A stretch of DNA of 9,468 nucleotides, taken from assembly GCA_021805955.1 (NCBI GenBank), contig JAJZDO010000992.1:1-9468 (forward strand), written 5' to 3'. The notes below the pieces were generated by a model. That model made no database searches, was not told the DNA's origin, and saw only the letters and a program-made list of their open reading frames with translations. Position 1 is the stretch's first letter; each line of letters starts with the position of its first letter. The position numbers and the translations under genes are program-made. Shown here piece after piece: positions 1 through 5,686 of the stretch. The stretch comes from Acidobacteriota bacterium. GTDB taxonomy: Bacteria; Acidobacteriota; Terriglobia; Terriglobales; Acidobacteriaceae.

Positions 1-27
1 CCGTGAGAAAGTGGAAACACCAAGGCC

Positions 28-1170
28 GTGCCCGCGAATACAGTGATGGACCTGAATCGCTATGAGCAGGATCTAGCGGCGCTCACGCCTTCGAAGGCTG
101 TTTCGCCTCTGGCGCTTAGCTCCATCGATCCCAAGTTTGGCAATGCGTGGCTGTATACGTGGACTCTTGGATTCGAGCATAAGATTGGTAATCTGGTTGC
201 CGACGCTGCTTATGTAGGAACGGCAGGAGTCCATTTGCCGCGCGAGGCATTTCCGAATGCATATCTCGGCGCAGGCCCTGCGGAAGCGCCCTACACGACC
301 TTTGACAACAATGGAAACATCATTGGGGGATTTGGACTGGAGCAGGTGATTACCAACACTTCGCACTCCACCTATCATGCATTGCAAACCTCACTACAAG
401 GCACATTTGCTCATGGTGGTCCCGGGGTGCAGGCTGGCTACTCGTGGTCAAAGTCGATTGACGATACCAGTTCAGTCTCGGGTGGATTTATCTCTGGCGG
501 AACCGGCGCAGTGGCTCCGGCGTTTCCACAGAACCCCACAAATACACACGCAGAGAAGGGACCATCCACGTTCGATGTGACGCACAGCTTTACCCTCAGC
601 GTGGCTCAGGATCTTCATCTGAATCAGATCGCACTGTTGCATCCGTTGCGCAGCGGCGTGACCGCCGGCTGGGAGTTGCTAAGCATTTCCAGCATCGCCA
701 GCGGCTCGCCATTTACGGTACTCTCAGGAATTCAACAAACAGGCTATGGTGCCAATGGGGTCGACCGCCCGGATCAGGTGGGAAAACCCCAGCTCTCCAC
801 TGCGCGAAAGAAGCGCGAAGACTATTTCGGCCTGGGAGCTGACAACGCATCGTACTTTTCTATTCCCATTCATATACCCGGAGGCACAGGGCCAAATCAG
901 GGGCGTTTCGGCACGCTTGGTCGCAATACTTTCCGTGGTCCTGCCTATTATGACTACGACTTTGCGCTCATCAAGGACACACCTTACGGGCATCGAAAAA
1001 GCGGTTCAGAACTGGTGGATATGCAGTTTCGCGGAGAGTTTTTCAACCTCTTCAACATTGTGGATATGGGGCTGCCCGCAAACACAATCGTCGGAGCTGG
1101 ATTTGGCGAGATCAGCAAGACCGCCGGCACCTCACGCCAGATTCAATTATCTCTGAAGCTGATTTACTGA
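28..1170 (+). CDS. Oar-like TonB-dependent receptor, C-terminal beta-barrel fragment
   Basis: This is the last 380 residues of an outer-membrane receptor of the Oar-like type common in Acidobacteriota, which normally runs to about 1000 residues or more. Family features I recognise are a barrel strand ending in DAAYVGTAGVHLPRE, the segment HSTYHALQTSLQ, YSWSKSIDDTSS, EKGPSTFDVTHSFTLS, DRPDQVGKPQ, GRFGTLGRNTFRGP and FRGEFFNLFNIVDMGLP. The protein ends in alternating polar and hydrophobic residues with a terminal aromatic (QLSLKLIY), as outer-membrane barrels do. There is no signal peptide, carboxypeptidase-like domain or plug. The frame is open back to position 7 but a TGA lies at 4-6, and the first possible start is the GTG at 28, which lacks a convincing ribosome binding site. 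The residues before that GTG still read like barrel sequence. I therefore think the piece is cut by a frameshift or nonsense mutation and may be a pseudogene. The substrate of the parent receptor is unknown. Confidence 0.75.
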   Translation: MPANTVMDLNRYEQDLAALTPSKAVSPLALSSIDPKFGNAWLYTWTLGFEHKIGNLVADAAYVGTAGVHLPREAFPNAYLGAGPAEAPYTTFDNNGNIIGGFGLEQVITNTSHSTYHALQTSLQGTFAHGGPGVQAGYSWSKSIDDTSSVSGGFISGGTGAVAPAFPQNPTNTHAEKGPSTFDVTHSFTLSVAQDLHLNQIALLHPLRSGVTAGWELLSISSIASGSPFTVLSGIQQTGYGANGVDRPDQVGKPQLSTARKKREDYFGLGADNASYFSIPIHIPGGTGPNQGRFGTLGRNTFRGPAYYDYDFALIKDTPYGHRKSGSELVDMQFRGEFFNLFNIVDMGLPANTIVGAGFGEISKTAGTSRQIQLSLKLIY

Positions 1171-1214
1171 AGTCTGGTAAGGGAGCCAATTCCATTCAGA
1201 CAGGCAGAAGCGTT

Positions 1215-2252
1215 TTATGGAGCAGGTGATGGCATCGCGGATTGCGCCAGCGGATTCTTCCAGTTCATCACAGAAGGATCAAGCCCCTCTGGCGACCAGG
1301 CTTCCACGATGGCTTTTCCTACTCTCCCCAGGGCCTTTTCCGCCTCATTGTCGCCCGTCCATCGCTGGTCGGTATTGGATTGTGTGAAGGCGGCAATCAC
1401 GATCGGTCCTGATTTCGATGCAATCACCGCAACGTCGTTGCGCACGGCGTCCAAAGCGCCGGTCTTGTTGCCAATGGCCGAACCTTGCTCGCTGGTGTCC
1501 AACGTCTCCAGATAGCGTGGCAATCCGTCGCGATCCTGTTGCTCACGCAGCATCGTCAATATTGCGCCGCAGATTGGGCCATCTTTTGGCAGCGGTGGTC
1601 CGCCGTTCAGGTCGAGCCTGCACTCCACCAGACGCACCATCACGGAGGCCATCTCGCGCGCCGTCGTTTTTCCCAGGCCAAACTTCGGCTGATCGGCAGG
1701 CATCGGCTCAGTGGCCGGGCGGAAGACCTTCTTGTATAGCCAAGTATTGTGCAAACCCGCGGCGAGGATGGTTGCGTTGATTGACTTCAGCCCAAAGCGA
1801 TCAATCGCGATATTGGTTGCCGTGTTGTCACTCAAGACCACCATCAGCGTCAGCACGTCGCGCAAGGTCAGCGTCAGAGGAGTATCCAGATCATTGAGCA
1901 CCCCGGAGCCAGGCGCCTGATTCTCCGGGGTCAGCACCAGTTTTTCCTCCAGCGAAGCCTGTCCGGTGCGCAGCTCTTCGGCAACATGGAGCAGGATGGT
2001 CAGCTTGATCACCGAGGCTGTTTGCACTGGTTCATTGGCATTCAAAGCAGCCGTCTTGCCGGTTTTCAGATTCTCAGCAAACACGGTGAGACGTCCCTGA
2101 TGGTTGGCTGCAATCGCTGCAAGTTGAGTCTCCAATGCGTGATCTGCTTCCGTCACCTTCGGTCCAGTGCCAGCCGCGTGCAGACTCAGGGGAAGCGTCA
2201 GGATGGCTGTCGCGAGAACAGCGTACAAGGCTCGTTGGGCAAACATAGCCAC
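1215..2252 (-). CDS. Class A beta-lactamase-like serine hydrolase, exported
   Basis: A 345-residue protein with an N-terminal signal peptide (hydrophobic run about residues 8-24, likely cleavage after LSLHA), so it should act in the periplasm. All three active-site motifs of the class A beta-lactamase/penicillin-binding fold are present at sensible spacing: SVIK with nucleophile S80 and K83, SDN at 141-143, and KTG at 263-265. The omega-loop region (about 175-200) does not contain the usual E-x-x-L-N. The nearest acidic residue is E182 in a TEPMPADQ segment, so the deacylating glutamate is uncertain. It may be a weak or non-canonical beta-lactamase, or another serine hydrolase acting on peptidoglycan or esters; the fold assignment is firm, the substrate is not. 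Translation starts at GTG 2252 or, two codons later, at ATG 2246; neither has a clear ribosome binding site. It lies 48 bases downstream of msrB on the same strand and may be co-transcribed with it. Confidence 0.88.
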   Translation of the reverse strand: MAMFAQRALYAVLATAILTLPLSLHAAGTGPKVTEADHALETQLAAIAANHQGRLTVFAENLKTGKTAALNANEPVQTASVIKLTILLHVAEELRTGQASLEEKLVLTPENQAPGSGVLNDLDTPLTLTLRDVLTLMVVLSDNTATNIAIDRFGLKSINATILAAGLHNTWLYKKVFRPATEPMPADQPKFGLGKTTAREMASVMVRLVECRLDLNGGPPLPKDGPICGAILTMLREQQDRDGLPRYLETLDTSEQGSAIGNKTGALDAVRNDVAVIASKSGPIVIAAFTQSNTDQRWTGDNEAEKALGRVGKAIVEAWSPEGLDPSVMNWKNPLAQSAMPSPAP

Positions 2253-2300
2253 AGCATACGCGCAGTGTCCTGGTTTTCAAGCAAAAACGGGATTGGAGTC

Positions 2301-2723
2301 TCAGCGACGTTCGAAGGTGAGTGAGGCAGAGTTGATGCAGTAGCGAAGCCCGGTTGGTTTGGGGCCGTCGGGGAAGACGTGGCCCAGGTGTCCGCCACAT
2401 TGCCCACAGGTAACCTCGATGCGGCGCATGCCATAGCTCAAATCTTCATGCTCGGTAATGCCAGCACTTTCTGCGGGCAGGTAAAAGCTGGGCCATCCGC
2501 AGCCGGAATCAAACTTGGCTTCGCTGGTGAAAAGCAAGGCTCCGCAGCCTGCGCAGTGATAGTTGCCGGTGTCGTGATTCTGCGTCAACGCTCCGGTGTA
2601 GGGTCGCTCTGTACCTTTTTCCCGCAGCACATGGTACTGCTCTGGCGTGAGCATCGCTCGCCACTCCGCTTCGCTTCGTTGAATCGGTGGATCAGTCAAG
2701 CTTTCTGGGGCTGGCTTGGTCAT
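2301..2723 (-). CDS. msrB: Peptide methionine-(R)-S-oxide reductase MsrB
   Basis: A 140-residue enzyme that reduces methionine-R-sulfoxide in oxidised proteins, normally with thioredoxin as reductant. It has no signal peptide, so it is expected in the cytoplasm. The whole family fold is visible: the N-terminal segment [19 protein letters not shown], the zinc-binding pairs C57-x-x-C60 and C106-x-x-C109, the active-site loop SGCGWPSF containing C75 as probable resolving cysteine, the [11 protein letters not shown] motif, and the catalytic C129 in [13 protein letters not shown]. Length is normal for a single-domain MsrB. The frame is open further upstream to 2819, but I chose the ATG at 2723 because AGGA lies six bases before it and family similarity begins soon after. 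It is divergent from the sigma-factor operon and sits just upstream of the beta-lactamase-like gene on the same strand. Confidence 0.96.
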   Translation of the reverse strand: MTKPAPESLTDPPIQRSEAEWRAMLTPEQYHVLREKGTERPYTGALTQNHDTGNYHCAGCGALLFTSEAKFDSGCGWPSFYLPAESAGITEHEDLSYGMRRIEVTCGQCGGHLGHVFPDGPKPTGLRYCINSASLTFERR

Positions 2724-2729
2724 ATCATT

Positions 2730-2733
2730 TCCT
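2730..2733 (-). promoter_or_regulatory. Ribosome binding site that sets the msrB start
   Basis: On the minus strand AGGA is followed by a six-base spacer and the ATG at 2723. This decides the msrB start against the longer open frame reaching back to 2819, whose extra N-terminal residues do not resemble MsrB. Confidence 0.7.
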
Positions 2734-2783
2734 GTGAAGGCGGACGGTTCTATCACCGCGGTTCGCTTCCAGTGTAGCGTACA

Positions 2784-2811
2784 GCAAATCCGGAAATCTG
2801 CTGCAAATCCG
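2784..2811. repeat. Perfect 9-base direct repeat in the msrB/sigma divergent region
   Basis: GCAAATCCG occurs at 2784-2792 and again at 2803-2811, a period of 19 bases. The first copy is also flanked by a short inverted repeat, CAGCA at 2782-2786 and TGCTG at 2799-2803. It lies between two divergently transcribed genes, a usual place for an operator. No regulator can be named from the sequence, and chance is not excluded. Confidence 0.4.
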
Positions 2812-2855
2812 CCTCCCATGGCGATTTTTGATGCCAGAAGTTAGTCGTCTGAGTT

Positions 2856-2898
2856 AAGGTGTTGGCAATGGATTTTGTCGTCGGGGGAGTGGGATTTG
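2856..2898 (+). promoter_or_regulatory. Competing translation start signals for the sigma gene
   Basis: AAGG at 2856-2859 stands eight bases before an ATG at 2868, the best-looking initiation site here, but that ATG is out of frame with the sigma factor. A G-rich stretch ending in GGAG (2886-2889) stands six bases before an in-frame TTG at 2896. The longest in-frame start is the TTG at 2875, which is poorly placed for either signal. Dropping one G from the five-G run at 2883-2887 would join the ATG to the sigma frame. Confidence 0.5.
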
Positions 2899-3567
2899 GG
2901 GAATCTGACCAGTGTGATCGCGGGGAATGCGCCGGAAGCGGCGCTGATTCAGGAGCTACAGGCAGGCTCAGAGGATGCGTTTGCCTGGCTCATCACGCGG
3001 TATCACCAGCCTATCTACAGCTTGCTGGTGCGCACGGTTCGTGATCCGGCAGATGCAGCTGACCTGACGCAGGAAGTATTTGTGAAGGTTTTTCGCGGAA
3101 TTGGCGGTTTTCATCAGGAGTCTTCGCTTTGCACATGGATTTATCGCATTGCGTTGCACGAGGGATTAAATCAGCGCCGCTGGTGGGCGCGCCACAAGCG
3201 TCAGGAGATTACGCTGGAAACAGAGACCGGCGGCGATGATGGGGATGAAAGGCTGCGTCTGATGGACATGCTTGAAGACCCTGCTGACAAGCCCGATGAA
3301 ATGCTCTTCCAGCGGGAAGCCTACCAGCGGCTCGAAGATGCCTTGCAAAAGCTTCCCGAGCCATTTCGGATGACTGTCATTTTGCGCGATGTGGAAGGTT
3401 TTTCCTACGAGGAAATTGCGCAGATGCTGGGCATTCACGTCGGCACCGTGAAATCTCGTCTGGCGCGCGGGCGGAGCAGCCTGCGCCAGATTCTGCAGCG
3501 AGCAAGCATAAACCAAACCTGTTTTACCGCTCCCCCTGGAGTCATGCACCGCCAGGAGGCATCATGA
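2875..3567 (+). CDS. ECF (extracytoplasmic function) RNA polymerase sigma factor
   Basis: A 230-residue group IV sigma factor that directs RNA polymerase to stress-type promoters. Region 2 spans about residues 36-108: AFAWLITRYHQPIYSLL, the core-binding DAADLTQEVFVKVF helix, and the promoter-opening segment CTWIYRIALHEGLNQRRWW. A short acidic linker follows (about 112-145), then region 4 at about 150-205 with the helix-turn-helix FSYEEIAQMLGIHVGTVKSRLARGR. The last 20 or so residues are an unusual tail that carries the ribosome binding site of the next gene. The TTG at 2875 is the longest start; TTG 2896 and GTG 2914 are alternatives that leave region 2 intact. The stop overlaps the anti-sigma start by four bases, so the two are translationally coupled and the partner is clear. 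The regulon is unknown; the divergent msrB is the nearest candidate. I found no convincing ECF-type promoter upstream. Confidence 0.93.
   Translation: MSSGEWDLGNLTSVIAGNAPEAALIQELQAGSEDAFAWLITRYHQPIYSLLVRTVRDPADAADLTQEVFVKVFRGIGGFHQESSLCTWIYRIALHEGLNQRRWWARHKRQEITLETETGGDDGDERLRLMDMLEDPADKPDEMLFQREAYQRLEDALQKLPEPFRMTVILRDVEGFSYEEIAQMLGIHVGTVKSRLARGRSSLRQILQRASINQTCFTAPPGVMHRQEAS
3554..3567 (+). promoter_or_regulatory. Ribosome binding site and ATGA overlap coupling sigma to anti-sigma
   Basis: AGGAGG at 3554-3559 lies inside the end of the sigma gene, four bases before the anti-sigma ATG at 3564. The ATGA at 3564-3567 is at once the start of one gene and the stop of the other, which favours coupled translation and matched amounts of the two proteins. 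Confidence 0.8.
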
Positions 3568-4268
3568 CTTTGAATCATCTTTGCGGAAATATTCGTTCTC
3601 GTTTTTGCGAGTGCCTGGATGGTCGTCTCTCCGGCCAAGAGATGCAGAGGATTCACCAGCATCTGGACGGATGCAAGGACTGCGCCGAGGAGTTTCACGA
3701 ACAAGAATCGCTGCTGCGTGCGCTCTCCTTACTCAGCACGGCACAAGCTACCCAGAAGGCGCCGCGCGACCTGCCACTTCGCATTCGCGTTGCCCTGGAT
3801 CAGGAGCGTCGAGCGAGTATAAGCACTCTTATTCCCGCCTGGAAGATACTCTGGTCGAACAGTATCGGCCCGTTTCTTCTGCAACTGTCTATGGGATTAG
3901 CCAGTGCAGTCTTGTTGCTTGGTTCGGTCGCGCTGACGGTGGGGCTTTTTGCGCGCCCGGAAAAAGCCGCTGCGTTGGACGAGCCGCTGGGGGCTGCGAC
4001 TTCACCCCGTCTGCTGTATGAGCTACCCGCTGTTGAGGGAGATGGATCGATCGGCAACGCGACGGCTCCAATCGTGGTTGAAGCGTATGTCAATCCGGAT
4101 GGTCTTGTTTATGACTACCGAATTGTCTCCGGACCCAACGACTCCAGAACGCGTTCGGCGATCGAAGATAAACTGCTCTTCAGCATCTTTGAGCCTGCAC
4201 GCGTCTACGGCAAGCCGGTGCGCGGGCTGGCCGTGCTCTCATTCGCCGATGTTTCCGTGCATGGTTAA
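3564..4268 (+). CDS. Zinc-finger membrane anti-sigma factor with TonB-like C-terminal domain
   Basis: A 234-residue protein expected to hold the preceding sigma factor at the inner membrane. The N-terminal 45 residues form a zinc-binding anti-sigma domain (zf-HC2 type): H33-x3-C37-x2-C40, with C7 placed 26 residues before H33, the same spacing as the redox-sensitive RsrA of Streptomyces. A single membrane helix runs from about 102 to 130, followed by a loop. Residues about 168-228 resemble a TonB C-terminal domain: IVVEAYVNPDGLVYDYRIVSG, then helix-forming SAIEDKLLF, then FEPARVYGKPVRG and a final hydrophobic strand ending in LSF. By topology this domain is periplasmic. There is no proline-rich spacer as in true TonB, so an energy-transducer role is unlikely and a sensing role is my inference. 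The start is fixed by AGGAGG and the four-base overlap with the sigma gene. Confidence 0.85.
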   Translation: MTLNHLCGNIRSRFCECLDGRLSGQEMQRIHQHLDGCKDCAEEFHEQESLLRALSLLSTAQATQKAPRDLPLRIRVALDQERRASISTLIPAWKILWSNSIGPFLLQLSMGLASAVLLLGSVALTVGLFARPEKAAALDEPLGAATSPRLLYELPAVEGDGSIGNATAPIVVEAYVNPDGLVYDYRIVSGPNDSRTRSAIEDKLLFSIFEPARVYGKPVRGLAVLSFADVSVHG

Positions 4269-4352
4269 GCACTCGTTCTCAATGTGTCGCTTGCCTGATC
4301 TTTTCTTTTCTCGATTCCAGTTCAGCCAGAAGAATACTTTGAGGTGAGTGTG

Positions 4353-5630
4353 ATGAATCGACGGCAGTTTGTATCTGCCTCCGGGCTGCTTCTTCCTGCA
4401 TTGGCCACCCACTCTCTGATCGCTGATGCGCAATCGTCGTCGTTGCCGCTGGCGCTGATGAAATTGCCGAACCGCAGTGCCGAAGCTCAGCCCATCTCAC
4501 TCACGGAGCGCGAAAGGCGATATGAACGAGCGCAGCAGAAGATGCAAGCATCAGGTCTGGATGCCATCGTGCTTGCGGGAGGGTCGTCGCTGGTCTACTT
4601 CACTGGCATTCACTGGTGGAACTCGGAGCGACTTTTTGTCTGCGTGCTGCCGCGTAACGGAGCGCCATTTTACGTTGCGCCAACTTTTGAAGAGGAACGA
4701 GCGCGTGATTTGATGCAAAATGCGCCCGGCGGAAAATTCTCACGCGTTTACACCTGGCAGGAAAACGAAAATCCCTACGCTCTTGTAGTGAAGGGGCTGA
4801 ATGACCTCGGCCTCCGAAGTGGCAAACTGGGAGTCGAAGAACGTGTTCCGTTTGTCTTCGCAGACGGCATTCGAACGGCCGCGCCAGCCTTCACTCTGGC
4901 AAGCGCCACTCCGGTGACGGCTGGCTGCCGCGCGGTCAAGTCTGCGGCAGAGCTTGCTCTGATGCAATTGGCCAACAACGTCACGCTTTCTGTCTATCGA
5001 GCTGCCTGGGAATCCATTACTCCGGGAGTCACCAATCGGCAGGTGACATCCTGGATCGCGGGCGGTTATGAGCGTTCCGGTTTTCCCGGCGAAGCTAGTT
5101 GTCAGGTGGATGCGTACTCAGCTCTGCCACATGGATCACCTGATCCGCAGACGATTCGCGAGGGTAGTGTGGTGCTGTTCGATGATGGCTGCATCGTGCA
5201 GGGATACCAGTCCGATATCAGCCGCACGTTCGTCGTTGGCAAGGCAACGGACCGGATGAAACAGGTCTTCGATGTGGTGCATCGCGCGCAGAGCGCTGCG
5301 CTTGCCGCAGCGCGTCCTGGCGTGCCGTGCGGTGCCGTGGATGCTGCCGCTCGCAAGGTGATCACAGATGCCGGCTTTGGGCCTGGATATGCGCATTTCA
5401 CGCATCGGGTGGGTCATGGAATTGGCCTGGATATGCACGAGTGGCCGTATCTGGTGCAGGGCAATCCGTTGCCGCTTCAGGCAAACATGACTTTTTCGGA
5501 CGAGCCGGGAATTTATTTGCGTGGAGAGTTTGGCGTACGCCTGGAAGACGACATGCATGTTACGGACGATGGTGCGCGGCTGTTTACTCCGCAAAGCAAC
5601 TCCATCGAGATGCCTTTTGCGCCCGCTTGA
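4353..5630 (+). CDS. Tat-exported Xaa-Pro peptidase, M24 family
   Basis: A 425-residue metallopeptidase of the M24B (aminopeptidase P/prolidase-like) type, which cleaves peptide bonds next to proline. A twin-arginine signal (NRRQFV at residues 2-7, hydrophobic core, likely cleavage after A-D-A near residue 26) implies export after folding, so it should act in the periplasm or be released. A creatinase-like N-terminal domain covers about 50-190 and the pita-bread catalytic domain about 195-415. The five metal ligands are all visible: D277 in VLFDDG, D288 in SDISRT, H355 in VGHGIGLDMHE, E384 in DEPGIY and E398 in RLEDD; H260 and H362 are likely active-site histidines. I prefer the ATG at 4353, with GAGG eight bases upstream, over the GTG at 4344, which would overlap that GAGG. 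It follows the anti-sigma gene by 84 bases with no clear terminator, so read-through is possible. Confidence 0.93.
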   Translation: MNRRQFVSASGLLLPALATHSLIADAQSSSLPLALMKLPNRSAEAQPISLTERERRYERAQQKMQASGLDAIVLAGGSSLVYFTGIHWWNSERLFVCVLPRNGAPFYVAPTFEEERARDLMQNAPGGKFSRVYTWQENENPYALVVKGLNDLGLRSGKLGVEERVPFVFADGIRTAAPAFTLASATPVTAGCRAVKSAAELALMQLANNVTLSVYRAAWESITPGVTNRQVTSWIAGGYERSGFPGEASCQVDAYSALPHGSPDPQTIREGSVVLFDDGCIVQGYQSDISRTFVVGKATDRMKQVFDVVHRAQSAALAAARPGVPCGAVDAAARKVITDAGFGPGYAHFTHRVGHGIGLDMHEWPYLVQGNPLPLQANMTFSDEPGIYLRGEFGVRLEDDMHVTDDGARLFTPQSNSIEMPFAPA

Positions 5631-5638
5631 GATATTGG

Positions 5639-5661
5639 CTGTCTGAGGCAGGTTTTCTCTT
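5639..5661 (+). terminator. Possible weak terminator after the M24 peptidase gene
   Basis: A five-pair stem, CTGTC with GGCAG around a three-base loop and including one G-T pair, is followed by GTTTTCTCTT. The stem is short and the T run interrupted, so it may only be a partial terminator. Its place, eight bases after the stop codon, fits. Confidence 0.3.
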
Positions 5662-5686
5662 GCGTGTCTAATGAACTAGACTCTGG

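Noticed and set aside
746..1156. Second plus-strand open frame inside the receptor fragment
   Set aside because: It is an alternative frame of conserved barrel sequence; its product has no barrel or family features.
1172..1201. Inverted repeat GTCTG/CAGAC between the convergent genes
   Set aside because: Five pairs around a 20-base loop with no T run is too weak to call a terminator on either strand.
2755..2768. ACCGCGGT palindrome and two GAACCG copies on the minus strand upstream of msrB
   Set aside because: GAAC resembles an ECF -35 element, but I could not find a matching -10 at the right distance, so no promoter is called.
2724..2819. N-terminal extension of msrB up to an ATG at 2819
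   Set aside because: The ribosome binding site and family similarity both point to the ATG at 2723; the extension does not look like a signal peptide.
4269..4352. Pyrimidine-rich stretch between the anti-sigma and M24 genes
   Set aside because: T-rich, but I found no stem before it, so not called as a terminator; no small gene or repeat is visible.
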